In this document: positions 30,664 to 41,119 of the stretch, piece after piece
How positions within the stretch are numbered: the first letter of the stretch is position 1
Layout of the letters: every line of letters starts with the position of its first letter
DNA from: Anoplopoma fimbria
Taxonomy: Eukaryota > Chordata > Actinopteri > Perciformes > Anoplopomatidae
Reading direction: 5' to 3'
DNA: 64,000 bases
Assembly: GCF_027596085.1 (NCBI RefSeq)
Contig: NC_072450.1
Location: 30,099,676 to 30,163,675, forward strand
Made by a program: the position numbers and the translations under genes
The notes under the pieces: generated by a model
Databases searched by the model: none
What the model was told of the DNA's origin: nothing
Seen by the model: only the letters and a program-made list of their open reading frames with translations

Positions 30664-31092
30664 TGTAACGGACTGGGTGACACGTAATGTTCAACTGTTA
30701 TGTTATGAGTGTTATTGTGTTACAAAAAGAAGTTAAGAGTAATAGTTATGGCATTTACTGAGTTCAGGAGGTCAGTGAAGGTCTCATGACCTGTATAGCT
30801 GTCAAACCTGTCAATCATTCTAGCTTCCTATGGGGGTTAAGTGGCACAAGAGAGCATACCTGGGATTGGCAGATGTAGTTAGGTGGGATGTCTGTGTGTT
30901 GTCCTGCTTACCTGAGAAGAGCGAGTTGGTTTGCTGGATCGTTCTGTCATGCCGGTTAAGACTGTGTTTAAGCGGTGTTATATCTGTTGTTTTGGCGTAG
31001 GCTACGGCCCACAGTAGCCTGTGTACTGTCCACTAATTAATTGAAATAAGCAAGGTAACGTCTCGTAGCTTTCCTTACCAAGGGTCGCTACA
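30664..31092. mobile_element. Solo LTR with 4-base target duplication
   Basis: A 429-base block starts TGTAACGGAC and ends GGTCGCTACA, so its ends are short inverted repeats (tgtaacg / tgtagcg) of TG...CA form. It is flanked by gtac on both sides (30660-30663 and 31093-31096). No coding region. The ends look like Gypsy LTRs of fish. Orientation cannot be fixed, because no clear TATA/AATAAA pair was found. Confidence 0.6.
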
Positions 31093-31541
31093 GTACCTAT
31101 GGTGTTGCCTAGTTTAAAGTTCAACTATCTTTCCATCTTACCTTGGCTGTTAGTTGTTTCTACAGTGACAATTTGATGCTAACTTGTCAGTATGGGGATG
31201 CAGCTAAATAACATTTATATTCTTCACAAACTGATTCTGAGTTGTATGTGTTGGTCTGCATTCTAATAAGTCAGCATGAGTTATTCTAATCACCCAAATA
31301 AATATCATATTTGATTGACAATAATACACAATATCAATTGTTTGTAGCTACACTATGCAGTTTAATGGCGTAACTAAAACTAGACGAGTCTCCACTGTCA
31401 GAAGAAGAAATAATAGATTAATATATGAAAACTTGTGATGATATTGTTATAAACACATTATTAAAAGCAGACCCCAACACATTATAGACCAGTCGATTAT
31501 AAAAATGCTCAGATATTTACTGAAATTCATGTATTTATTCA
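31093..31541. other. Intergenic, nothing recognised
   Basis: AT-rich; no gene or known repeat. Confidence 0.3.
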
Positions 31542-31877
31542 CCGCTTCCTGTCAAGGGTCGTGGGGGGGCTGGAGCCGATCCCAGCTGTCATTTGGAGAA
31601 GGCAGAGTACCCTGGACAGGTTGCCAGACTATCACAGGGCTGACATACACAGACAGACAACCTTTCACGCTCACATTCACACCTACGGACAATTTAGAGT
31701 CGTCAGTAAGCATGTCTTTGGACTGTTGGAGGAAGCCGGAGAACCCGGAGAGCACCCACGCAGACACAGGGAGAACATGCAAACTCCACATAGAAGGCCG
31801 TCTAGCCTGGGAATTTAACCCGGGCGCCTCTTACTGTGAGTTGACAGTGCTAGCCACCACACCACCGTGCAGCCCTA
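31542..31877 (+). repeat. Dispersed teleost repeat ('ggtcgtgggggggctggagcc' type)
   Basis: Recognised by the order 'cgtggggg..ctggagccgatcccagctg', 'tcacattcacacctacggacaatttagag', 'ggaggaagccggagaacccgg', 'gagaacatgcaaactccaca' and 'gacagtgctagccaccacaccaccgtgc'. It is extremely common in fish genomes. Consensus copies begin near a 'ccgcttatcc' block that mirrors the 3' end of the Rex3-type LINE (see 59680), hinting that such a LINE moves it. Fragments also occur at 55600 and 63248. Confidence 0.7.
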
Positions 31878-33148
31878 TTTACTGAAATGTAGATATAAGA
31901 TGATACACACTCCAACTTCATGTGTGGACAGGAAGTTAAAAGACAAAACAGTTGAGTAATGGGAGCACTTCCTAAACTCATTTTAGTAAAGGAAATCCAG
32001 TGAGGTCGTCATGGTGAAGAGTGTGTTTCACATTCATGTTGATTAATATTCACTGTCCTTGACATTTAAATAAATACAAAATATGCAACACTATAACACT
32101 ACGGTGGCAACGTAGTCTTCTATCAGCAGACCGAAATATATGTATGAACACACAGGTTGTTGAGACACTTCATACGTGACACTCTTTTTCAATTACTCTC
32201 GCCACCTAAAGCAAACACAGAAACACAAACACACACACACACACACACACACACAGTGGCAGCCAAGCGTAGCCTGGCCGAGGCAGAGGAGATTATGATG
32301 GCGAATTGTATCTCAGACTTTTCTGTAAACCCCTGAAGCAGAGCTGGAATGGAAACAGAATAGAAAATAGAGACAGAAAACAAGGTGGACCAGAGGGAAA
32401 GGACAAAAAACAATAACAATTAAATATCCATCCATATATCTGTGCCTGGTGGCACATATCAGTGAGAATAATAAATCTTCTGTGTGCGTGTGTGTGTGTA
32501 AAGTCCTATCCGTATAGTGATACATACACCTCAGTGTATGAGTTTGTGTGTGGTTCAGCTATTAAAGTGGATGAACTGTGAACTGTGATGATGAGCTTGA
32601 AGACGCTACTCTGAATGAAAACAAGAAAAGAAAAGCAGGAAGAGAATGATGGAGAAAGGTGTCAAAATGTTTGCAACAATGAAGATATGACAAAGAAAAC
32701 CAATGACAGTATCCTCTAGGTTTCAGCATTCTTTCATAGTTGTCCCAGCAATGAGTGTGATATCAAGCAGCTACGATGTGGCCTGTGTGTGACCTAATAT
32801 ATGCTGCAGCCTGCAACTGCACACAGATTGGTGTCGGCTCTCTGTGTGAACTATTCCAGTGCTGTTTGTGTGATATGTATGTGATACATACAGTATATTC
32901 TCTCAGGCTACTATGTAGATAATCTTTCCTACCAGTATATTTAATTTATTATTTATTTTCATCTTTGTGGGGATGAACTTCATCCTAGATTTGCACTCCT
33001 TAAGTTTAACTTAAAGGGTCCACTATGTTTACCAGCTAGTCTCTTACCCGTCTCTGCTGAGCAGGCAGTGTAAACAAAGTTCCTGAGAGTGATAACACTT
33101 ATCCAAAACAGTAATGTTGTGGAATGTAAAACCCAAAGTATGAGTTTG
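31878..33148. other. Intergenic with a short (AC)n run
   Basis: A (CA)n run lies at about 32221-32253 and a GT-rich patch at about 32480-32500. No coding region is supported. Confidence 0.35.
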
Positions 33149-33167
33149 TGTCACAGTCACGCCTGTT

Positions 33168-34895
33168 TATGAGAGGCCGTTTAGGCCATAATTCATACGT
33201 GGTCTTACATACAATGACATAATCTCACACAAACACTATACTCTTTCACACACATTACCATACCTTCTTAAATGTACTGTCATACTCTCCTTTATTTACT
33301 GTCATACTCTCATACATAAATGACTATTCTCTCTAACACACAAAAACACTCTCTTAAATGCACCATCATACTCTAATACACACACTACTATTCTCTTTTA
33401 TAGTTGTGTGTGAGAGAGTATAGTAGTGTGTGTGGGAGAGTATAGTAGTGTGTGTGAGAGAGTATAGTAGTGTGTGTGTGGGAGAGTATAGTAGTGTGTG
33501 TGGGAGAGTATAGTAGTGTGTGTGGAGAGTATAGTTGTGTGTGTGGGGAGAGTATAGTTGTGTGTGTGGGAGAGTATAGTTGTGTGTGTGGGAGAGTATA
33601 GTTGTGTGTGTGGGAGAGTATAGTTGTGTGTGTGGGAGAGTATAGTTGTGTGTGTGAGAGTATAGTTGTGTGTGTGGGAGAGTATAGTTGTGTGTGTGGG
33701 AGAGTATAGTTGTGTGTGTGGGAGAGTATAGTAGTGTGTGTGGGAGAGTATAGTTGTGTGTGTGGGAGTATAGTTGTGTGTGTGGGAGAGTATAGTTGTG
33801 TGTGTGGGAGAGTATAGTGTGTGTGTGTGAGAGTATAGTTGTGTGTGTGGGAGAGTATAGTAGTGTGTGTGAGAGAGTATAGTAGTGTGTGTGAGAGTAT
33901 AGTAGTGTGTGTGGGAGAGTAGTGTGTGGGAGAGTATAGTTGTGTGTGTGGGAGAGTATAGTAGTGTGTGTGAGAGAGTATAGTTGTGTGTGTGGGAGAG
34001 TATAGTTGTGTGTGTGGGAGAGTATAGTTGTGTGTGTGGGAGAGTATAGTTGTGTGTGTGGGAGAGTATAGTTGTGTGTGTGGGAGAGTATAGTTGTGTG
34101 TGTGGGAGAGTATAGTTGTGTGTGTGGGAGAGTATAGTTGTGTGTGTGGGAGAGTATAGTTGTGTGTGTGAGAGAGTATAGTTGTGTGTGTGGAGAGTAT
34201 AGTTGTGTGTGTGGGAGGGTATAGTTGTGTGTGGGAGAGTATAGTTGTGTGTGTGAGAGAGTATAGTAGTGTGTGTGGGAGAGTATAGTTGTGTGTGTGG
34301 GAGAGTAGTATAGTAGTGTGTGTGAGAGAGTATAGTAGTGTGTGTGGGAGAGTATAGTATGTGTGTGAGTATAGTTGTGTGTGTGTTGTGAGAGTATAGT
34401 TGTGTGTGTGGGAGAGTATAGTAGTGTGTGTGAGAGAGTATAGTTGTGTGTGTGAGGAGTATAGTTGTGTGTGTGGGAGAGTATAGTTGTGTGTGTGGGA
34501 GAGTATAGTAGTGTGTGTGAGAGAGTATAGTTGTGTGTGTGAGAGAGTATAGTTGTGTGTGTGAGAGAGTATAGTTGTGTGTGTGGGAGAGTATAGTTGT
34601 GTGTGGGAGAGTATAGTTGTGTGTGTGGAGAGTATAGTTATGTGTGTGTGTGAGAGTATAGTTGTGTGTGTGAGAGAGTATAGTAGTGTGTGTGGGAGAG
34701 TATAGTTGTGTGTGTGAGAGAGTATAGTTGTGTGTGTGAGAGAGTATAGTAGTGTATATAGTTGTGTGTGTGGGAGAGTATAGTTGTGTGTGTGGGAGAG
34801 TATAGTAGTGTGTGTGGGAGAGTATAGTTGAAACGGAAGTGAGTTTGATTGAAAAGGAAGTAGTTCTAAATTCTCAGTTCCTGATTGGCTTATAC
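33168..34895 (+). repeat. Left terminal inverted repeat of the HECT element
   Basis: The outer ~90 bases match the reverse complement of 41030-41119 with few mismatches. A subterminal zone (33255-33400) holds loosely repeated 'catactct...acacac' blocks. Then the repeat switches orientation into the GT-rich minisatellite at about 33405. The inner ~65 bases match the inner edge of the right arm. Confidence 0.75.
33405..34830 (+). repeat. 22-base minisatellite, about 65 copies
   Basis: The unit is gtgtgtgtgggagagtatag plus tt or ta. It occurs as about 65 head-to-tail copies with variants (ggga/gaga, atagtt/atagta, and shortened units). Variants are interspersed, not blocked, except for long runs of the 'atagtt' form at 33560-33720 and 33990-34190. 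The same unit, inverted, fills part of the right arm. Confidence 0.95.
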
Positions 34896-34945
34896 ATAGA
34901 AGAGGGATTTCACGGACACGGGCTGAACCATTGAGCTATGAGAAG

Positions 34946-35257
34946 ATGGTGAACAGGGAGCGACTTAATGAAGCCATAGGCCTCTTAAGCAATATTTTAG
35001 ATACTCCAAATGTTGTCACATCATTATCAGAAATGGTGGATCAAAGACGACAGTCATCCACAGGGGCCACTTCTAACGCGAGCGTTGACGTTGACGCAGG
35101 ACTCATCAGGAGCCTCATCAGGAGCAGGAGCCTCAGGGCCATCAGGAGCCTCATCAGGAGCCTCATCAGGAGCCGGCCTTAATGTAAACCAAGTGATGAG
35201 ACCCCGATTTCAAACTCAGCAGTATTTCGGGGGATGGGCTTCAAAGTCAAGGAAGAG
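34946..35257 (+). pseudogene. HECT gene exon 1
   Basis: Starts MVNRERLNEAIGLLSNILD about 50 bases inside the left inverted repeat, so the repeat probably holds the promoter. The second half is a 12-base tandem repeat (tcatcaggagcc, 35104-35175), reading SSGASSGAG in one phase. A one-base change just before it puts the start and the end (QTQQYFGGWASKSRK) in different phases. Donor gag|gtgagt at 35258. Confidence 0.7.
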
Positions 35258-37043
35258 GTGAGTTTTTTTTAAATGTCAACCGTGGGTAATGTTATTACAT
35301 ATGTTGATTGAAGCCAGTGTTTCCTACTGTTTCAAAGCTAGCGTTAGCTTTGACTTGTAATGTCTTCAGCAATAATTAAGGGCAGTAAAATTATGTTAGA
35401 AAATAAACTTGTCAAGGGATAAGCTTAATTGTGTTACATTAACGGTTGTGAATAAGGTATGCCCTTATTGTTGTTGACTGGTAACCAGCCGTGTATGTTA
35501 CCTTACCAAGCTGCAAACACGTGTCATTGTTGAAGTTAATGTTAATTGCTGTGCTAACTTAAACACCAGGGTAATGAGATGCTTTCTTTTTTAGGACCAC
35601 TGTCCAAAATCATCCCACCTTCAACAAGGATGTCATACTGTTACCTTATCCAGAATGGGTGAAGTTTGCAACATAAAGCCAAAACAAGGCTTCATGAAAA
35701 AGGCTATATTTTAAATGCCTTTGAAATGAAGAAAATCTGGGACTGCAGGACAGTCTTTGTGGAGATAAGGGAAGCATTCAAGGACAAAATTCCAGAGGAA
35801 GTCCGGGCTGAATATTTAGGCTATGTCTGTTATTGTTCATGAGTTGATTGCTGAAGAGTTATTAAAAAAAAGAAAAGAAAAAGGAGGTCCTTTGTATTTT
35901 AACCCTGTTTTTCTTTTTTTTGTCAGTATTGAACTTTTGATGCCATGTGGAAACAAACTTGTTTCACCAAAGCTGCGTGAGGGCCAGGAACTGAATGGCT
36001 TTATGATTCACAAAGTGTTTAAGTCAAAGGCAGTGTACATCAGGCCAACAAGTGTTCTTCCAGTTCCGGTAAGCTAATTTAAAACAATATGAAGCCATCC
36101 TTTTTTTACTAGAGGTTTCTTCTTTTGCCAATGAGCTTAACCCCTTAATTTTTTGAAATTTGTGTTTTTATTATTATTTATTTTTCCCTTTTTTGTTTGT
36201 ATGTTTTGTTTTAGTTTGACAGCTCAGATTCAGAGGATGGTGTAGTGGTTGATACAACATCCACATCCAGTGACCACCGAATTTCCACTCAGACTAGCGA
36301 CTGTATGACTACTAGGGCTAGAGGAAACCAAATCGCATCAACACTACAGGTTTCTAGTTATCCTTTCACAAGAAGTGGGAGAGCAACCTGTCAGTCCAGT
36401 GCAATCATCTAGTACAGCAAGAATCGAGTCCAGTCATACGAGCAAGAATTAGATTATGTTACCACAGTTAACCAGACTCCCAACAGCCAGCAATGACGAC
36501 TATGCTGCCTACCTTTCGATAATGAGTTCCATCTCGGACCATTCATCTGATGATGAGGAATTGAACCAGGCTATAATGGGCAGTCTTGAGAGTAATGTGT
36601 AAGTTACTGGGTGTTATGACATTGTTAAAGTGGTGCAGTAATTGCAGATAGAACAGGGTAAGCATAATATGAATCTGATAGGACTTATTAAAATGTTAGG
36701 AACACCAGCCACCCACCATGCTTATGTAGAGGCTATAACAGAAGTTGTATACATTGAATAAGTGATGCAGGTACCCCTTAAATGCATTGTTTGTAGGCAG
36801 CTTTCAGTGTTACATCAACTTTGCTTGTGCCAGATTCCCACTGTACCCACATAAATAAAAAACTCTGGATGAAGAAATGCACGTTTACACAAAACATATG
36901 GTATGGTTCAGATAGTAGTTGGCAGTAATGTTGAAAACTGTCAATGTACAATCCTTTAGGTTTAGTTAGCTATGGTGGTCTCATTGTTGAAAAGTATTCT
37001 CTTATCCCTATACTAATGCTTTTTTGTTGTTGTTGTTCTACAG

Positions 37044-37360
37044 GACAATCGCACATCCGAGCACTAAGTCAGCACAAGAAGTGCTCCTCAATCTTGCATC
37101 CCAAATCAGCAGTAACCAAAGATGCAGGTTTAACATTAATAGGTCGTCAGTTCTGGATGGTGCCATTCGTGGCTTCAAACGACTGTCCTACAATCCTGCA
37201 TCCCAGATGTGTGTCAAGTTTTCAGATGACTTGGGAATGGATGAAGAGGCTGTGGATCTTGGTGGCCCAAGGAGAGAATTTTTAAGATTGCTTATGGAAG
37301 CACTGTCACCAATGTTTGAAGGAAGGGACAGCAAACTGAGTTTGGCTCTAGACAGTACTG
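37044..37360 (+). pseudogene. HECT gene exon 5 (start of HECT domain)
   Basis: The exon is open throughout, between acceptor ctacag and donor gtaggt. It reads VLLNLASQISSNQRCRFNIN, LDGAIRGFKRLSYNPASQM, VKFSDDLGMDEEAVDLGGPR and REFLRLLMEALSPMFEGR, the HECT N-lobe entry (compare 'D.GG..REF...L' of the family). It joins exon 4 in phase. Confidence 0.8.
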
Positions 37361-38002
37361 GTAGGTGTTATATATTTGGCCCCAGTGTATTGATTTATTG
37401 GGACTCCTCATGATCCCAGCCCTAGTTTTGTCACAGGTTTTGTCCCATACTTTTAATACTGTGTTTTTTCATCAATGCTATTTTTTCTCCAGCTTTAAGA
37501 GAAGATCGGTATTTCATCGCTGGACAGGCCATTGCTGTAAGCCTTGTTCACGGTGGTCCTCCACCAGGATTCCTTGCACCAACACTGTATTCGAGTGTAG
37601 TTGTTGGAAATTCCTCAATAAAGCCTGTCTTGGAAGACATTGCAGATGCTGACCTTTAGGAGAAGGTTAAAAAGGTAAATGCATTGTAAATATATTGGAA
37701 TATACGATTCTTGAGTAAATTTTCATTTCATGTGATTTGCTACTGCTTGATCACAACAATTTAAACAATAATATAAACAATATTTGTTTACTGAAGGAAT
37801 TTATTTGACCACTTATTAATTTTCCTCAGTAATCTGGGGTCCAACATAAATTGATATAATCAGCCAGTCTGTTGTGTGCAGAATTTAAACCACTATTAAA
37901 GGCACAGCAAAGCAGATGTGTCACACACACCCTGTTTGCCCAACTGTACTTCAAAATCCCCTGCAAATGTATTGTCTTTCTTTTTTGGTGTTATGTTTTT
38001 AG

Positions 38003-38865
38003 GTGTCAGAATGTTCGTCTTTGGATGACCTGTTACACACCACAGAACCATTGCAAGATTATCTGGCAAATGCAGGGTGTCTCAGGCCATTGAAATGCAT
38101 CGAAGACAGAGACTTGCTGGTCCAAGACATTACCATGTTCCAGGTGGTCCACAGAGTTGCCGGGGCATTTGAAAGGTTTGTGCGACACTATTGCCTAGAA
38201 ACCAAATTAGTGATATCATTTGAGTGGTAAAAAACTTGGGCTGGGCTATGTTTGCTACTTTTTTTTCTGCATAGATACAAGTATTTTTTTAATTGAAAAG
38301 AGATAATTCCTTATAAAATAGTGCTGTATAAGAATAAAAGAAACACATTCAAAACAGTTCATGCAATCAGAAACCTGTTTCTGTCTGTAAATGAAGCTCT
38401 AAAGTAAGATTTCTGAACAAATAACAATTACATTTTTCCAATTGTTTGCAAAGTCTGAACATATTAAAGATTGTCACAAACATCAAACTTTGTTTTTGCC
38501 ATCCTAGATTTCGTCCTGATTTCTGATGGCATATTTGATTTTCTATTCTATTCTATTTGCTATTTTTCTGCATTGGTGATGCAAGTTATCTCTTTAGTTA
38601 TTTTCTGTTAGCTAATACTAATTATCATTCCAATTCTTCTATTGTCCCTCATTTTATAGATTTAAGGAGGGGCTGAAGGTCCTTGGTGTTCTAGATGCAA
38701 TCAGAATGCATCCAGAAAGTTTCAGGCCCTTAATGTGCCACGAACCAACGGCTCTCACTGCTGACTTAATGGACCATCTTTTCCACATCCGGCTGTCTGA
38801 AGTGGGAAGCAACAAGAGAAGGACAGAGGAACCATTTTGGAGGGATTACCTGCAAGATGTTGAAG
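38003..38865 (+). pseudogene. HECT gene exons 7 and 8
   Basis: Exon 7 (38003-38175) and exon 8 (38660-38865) are both open and join in phase across aag|gtttgt and ttatag. They read LLHTTEPLQDYLANAGCLRP, MFQVVHRVAGAFERF and then FKEGLKVLGVLDAIRMHPES, LFHIRLSEVGSNKR, the HECT middle region. Intact splice sites suggest this part decayed little. Confidence 0.78.
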
Positions 38866-39404
38866 GTAAATACTGCTGCTAGGTAAAGTACTGTCTGCAT
38901 TGATGTTGATCACTCTAGGTGTGCACAGAATCGCTCCAGGAGATAACATTTGGACTACTAATGCCACATTGACATTACATTGGGATGAATGTAAATAGCT
39001 TGGCCAATTTCTCAAATTCCTCTGCTTCCATATTTTGTCTTTTTCCTTCTCTTAACCTTTCTTTTCCATCTACTCAATTACATTTTTTACTCTTCATCCC
39101 TTCCTCTATCTTCTTTACTCTGTACTCTTTCCTTTGTCTTTTACTTTTTGCTCCCTACATCATTTTTGTCTCTCTCTTTCCATTGTCTGCCTTTTTCCAC
39201 ACTTTTGATTATGTTTTGTTTCTATTTCCTTTTTCTTTCCTTTCTTACACTCTTCTTATATTCCTTTACGTGTCGCTTTCTTTCTTTCTGTCTCCCTCAT
39301 TCTTTACTTATGGATTTTCCCAGATGGTATTTTTAACTTGCTGGTATGCTGTAAATTCTAATTGTTTTCTTTGTTGTTCGCTTGCTTGTTTTACTGTGTT
39401 TTAG

Positions 39405-39629
39405 AGCAAGAGGGACCATCAAAGCTAGGTAAAATCCTAGCCTTTGCAACAGGTGCAAGTGTCGTCCCTCCAGGTGGCTTCTCCCCTCAGCCATCAATTG
39501 ATTTCCTGCATGATCATTCCTCCAGCCCCAAACAGCGTTTGCCCATGGCGAACACTTGACACTTATGAGGCTTTTAGGGAGAGCATGGACTTTGCAATAG
39601 GTAACACACAGGGTTTTGGTAGAGAATAA
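39405..39629 (+). pseudogene. HECT gene exon 9, catalytic region deleted
   Basis: The exon reads KILAFATGASVVPPGGFSPQ, then LPMANT, where the family continues with the active-site Cys and a 'LxLP' loop before the C-terminus. Here TGA follows immediately at 39557, and the expected tail (TYEAFRESMDFAIGNTQGFG) resumes in another phase three bases later, ending at TAA 39627-39629. The intervening cysteine segment is missing. Confidence 0.75.
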
Positions 39630-39879
39630 CTGGGGAACATTGTGTGTGTTCCAGCCAGGTACCTTGTTCAGGAGGTTTCAACTAGATAGGTTTTTGATGC
39701 ACTGTGAACAACAACTTCTGTTTTTTTAGCAAATGGAAATTTTTTCTAGTGCTGACTGAGTAATTGGGCACATAATTAAAGTATTATGGCACAGTGGTGC
39801 AAATAAACAAACATATGTTATAACTTTTCAGTCTGTTACAAAAAAACACAATGTGTGCTTTTTACGGTATTCAACTTGT
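39630..39879. other. 3' flank of the HECT gene
   Basis: AT-rich; possible AATAAA at about 39801 ('gcaaataaacaaac') for the HECT transcript. Nothing else seen. Confidence 0.3.
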
Positions 39880-40211
39880 TTACGGTTCACTAAGAACATT
39901 GACCAGACCTGAAAATAATTGTATGCCGTGATTACCATCATCACTCAATGGGTCAAATATTTCTTAAATTCTGTTCATCATGGTTTGATTTACATTAAAG
40001 TCATTTACCGGAACAACAATGTTGTTTTCTGTCTCTAATGGTAGAGGGGTGTCTGTTTGTATCCATCAAGTTCACTAAATAATCTGTCCAAAATCATGCT
40101 GTCAGGTCCCATGCTGTCACTTTCTCTTATAATGTTCTGAACACACCGCATTGTTATACTGAAAAAAATAGTAATGTCCTCTTCATTAGCCTCCACGAAC
40201 AAAAACTGACC
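39880..40211 (-). pseudogene. Minus-strand exon of an unknown second gene
   Basis: On the minus strand an acceptor with a strong pyrimidine tract (cttctttttcag) precedes an exon reading GQFLFVEANEEDITIFFSIT, MRCVQNIIRESDSMGPDSMI and LDRLFSELDGYKQTP. The frame stops near 40035. One phase over it continues PLPLETENNIVVPVNDFNV, EIFDPLSDDGNHGIQLFSGL, ending at a stop at 39880-39882. The sequence looks like protein but I do not recognise it. It converges on the HECT gene and would start from the right inverted repeat. It might be a leftover of the mobilising gene. Confidence 0.4.
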
Positions 40212-40354
40212 CTGAAAAAGAAGGTAAATAAATAAAAATATCATGGCTGCCTCCTATACTGTTCTTACAGAACTGTAAACTTTTCCTTAAAACTGCTACT
40301 TGAAGCTCCAATTTAGCTAACAGTGCTCTGGGCAGGTTCAGGTTTTGTTTTCAA

Positions 40355-41119
40355 GGTTGTAAGCCAATCAGGGAATGAGTATTTAAACTGTCTTCCTGTT
40401 CGATCAAACTGACTTCCTATATAATTATACTCTCTCACACCCAGTACAATGCCCTCTCACATAAACTATCATAAGCTCTCAAAAACACAAACATTGTCTT
40501 TCACTATATACACTATAATTTGCTCTCACACACACTACTATACTCTCATATATACTTCAATTCCTCTCTCACACACACTATCATTCTCTCTCACATACAC
40601 TACTATACTCTCTCACACACACTATCATTCTCTCTCACATACACTACTATACTCTCATATATACTTCAATTCCTCTCTCACACACGCTATCATTCTCTCT
40701 CACGTACACTACCATACTCTCTCACACACACTATCATTCTCACTCACATACACTACTATACTCTCTCACACACACTATCATTCTCTCTCACATACACTAC
40801 TATACTCTCTCACACACACTATCATTCTCTCTCACGTACAGAAGTATTCTATCTTGCATGCACTACTAGAGTATTATATTGTATGTGTAAGAGTATGATG
40901 TTGTCTGTAAGTGAGAATAATAGTGTTTCTAAGAAAGTATAGTTGGGTATGTAAGTAAGTTTGATTTATGGCCCAGACAAAAGTGTGTGTGTGAGAGAGT
41001 ATGATTGTGCATGTAAAAGTGCATAGTAATATGTGTGAAAGAGTTTGGTGGTGTGCATGTGAGATTTTGACATTGTATGTAAGACCAAGTATGAATTATG
41101 GCCTAGACGGCCTCTCATA
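40355..41119 (-). repeat. Right terminal inverted repeat of the HECT element
   Basis: Reverse complement of the left arm at both its inner edge ('taagccaatcaggga' and 'gatcaaactgacttcct' at 40362-40418) and its outer ~90 bases. Between lie subterminal repeats and a short minisatellite. Its end at 41119 is followed directly by Gypsy LTR-like sequence. Confidence 0.75.
40500..40850 (-). repeat. Minisatellite of the right arm, about 16 units
   Basis: Alternating units 'ctctctcacacacactatcatt' and 'ctctctcacatacactactata', the reverse complement of the left-arm type (gagagagtatagtagtgt). Much shorter than the left array, and organised as a two-unit higher-order repeat, unlike the left. Confidence 0.9.

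Larger units (their letters stand above)
34946..39629 (+). pseudogene. HECT E3 ubiquitin-ligase gene (G2E3-like), nine exons, disabled
   Basis: Exons inferred from splice sites and protein sense: 34946-35257, 35595-~35825, 35927-36068, 36215-36598, 37044-37360, 37493-37674, 38003-38175, 38660-38865, 39405-39629. Order: N-terminal part, a conserved 'GQELNGFMIHKVFKSKAVYI' block in exon 3, an acidic linker with a ubiquitin-interacting motif (DEELNQAIMGSLES, exon 4), then a HECT domain (exon 5 VDLGGPRREFLRLLMEAL; exon 6 FIAGQAIAVSLVHGG; exons 7-9). HECT ligases pass ubiquitin through a cysteine near the C-terminus. Defects: frame change in exon 1 (about 35098), exon 2 (about 35672, no clear donor), stop and frame change in exon 4 (36410), stop in exon 6 (37657), and a deletion in exon 9 that removes the cysteine region. 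First in-frame ATG chosen as start. Confidence 0.82.
33168..41119 (+). mobile_element. Candidate 8-kb TIR transposon carrying a HECT gene
   Basis: Both ends carry the same sequence in opposite orientation: 33168 begins tatgagaggccgt, and 41119 read backwards begins the same, continuing with 'aggccataattcatac', 'ggtcttacatacaatg' and 'ctctttcacaca' on both sides. The arms also share an inner boundary ('gtttgat..aa.aggaag' and 'cctgattggctta' at about 34850-34895 and, inverted, 40355-40425). Left arm about 1.73 kb, right arm about 0.76 kb; they differ mostly in minisatellite length. TA lies at both outer edges. Inside are a nine-exon HECT gene and one minus-strand exon. No transposase of a known type is visible. 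Confidence 0.7.

Noticed and set aside
31505..31885. 126-codon frame
   Set aside because: It lies wholly within a known dispersed repeat; the same open reading occurs by chance in many copies.
33405..34830. CRISPR-like array
   Set aside because: The units are contiguous 22-mers without spacers, in a eukaryotic transposon arm; it is a minisatellite.
38985..39404. 139-codon hydrophobic frame
   Set aside because: It lies in the pyrimidine-rich intron between HECT exons 8 and 9; Phe/Ser/Leu codons are a result of TC composition, and it does not encode a membrane protein.
40449..40942. Two overlapping frames of 140-149 codons, Ser/His/Thr-rich
   Set aside because: They translate the minisatellite of the right arm; repeat units of 22 bases give an artificial repetitive peptide.
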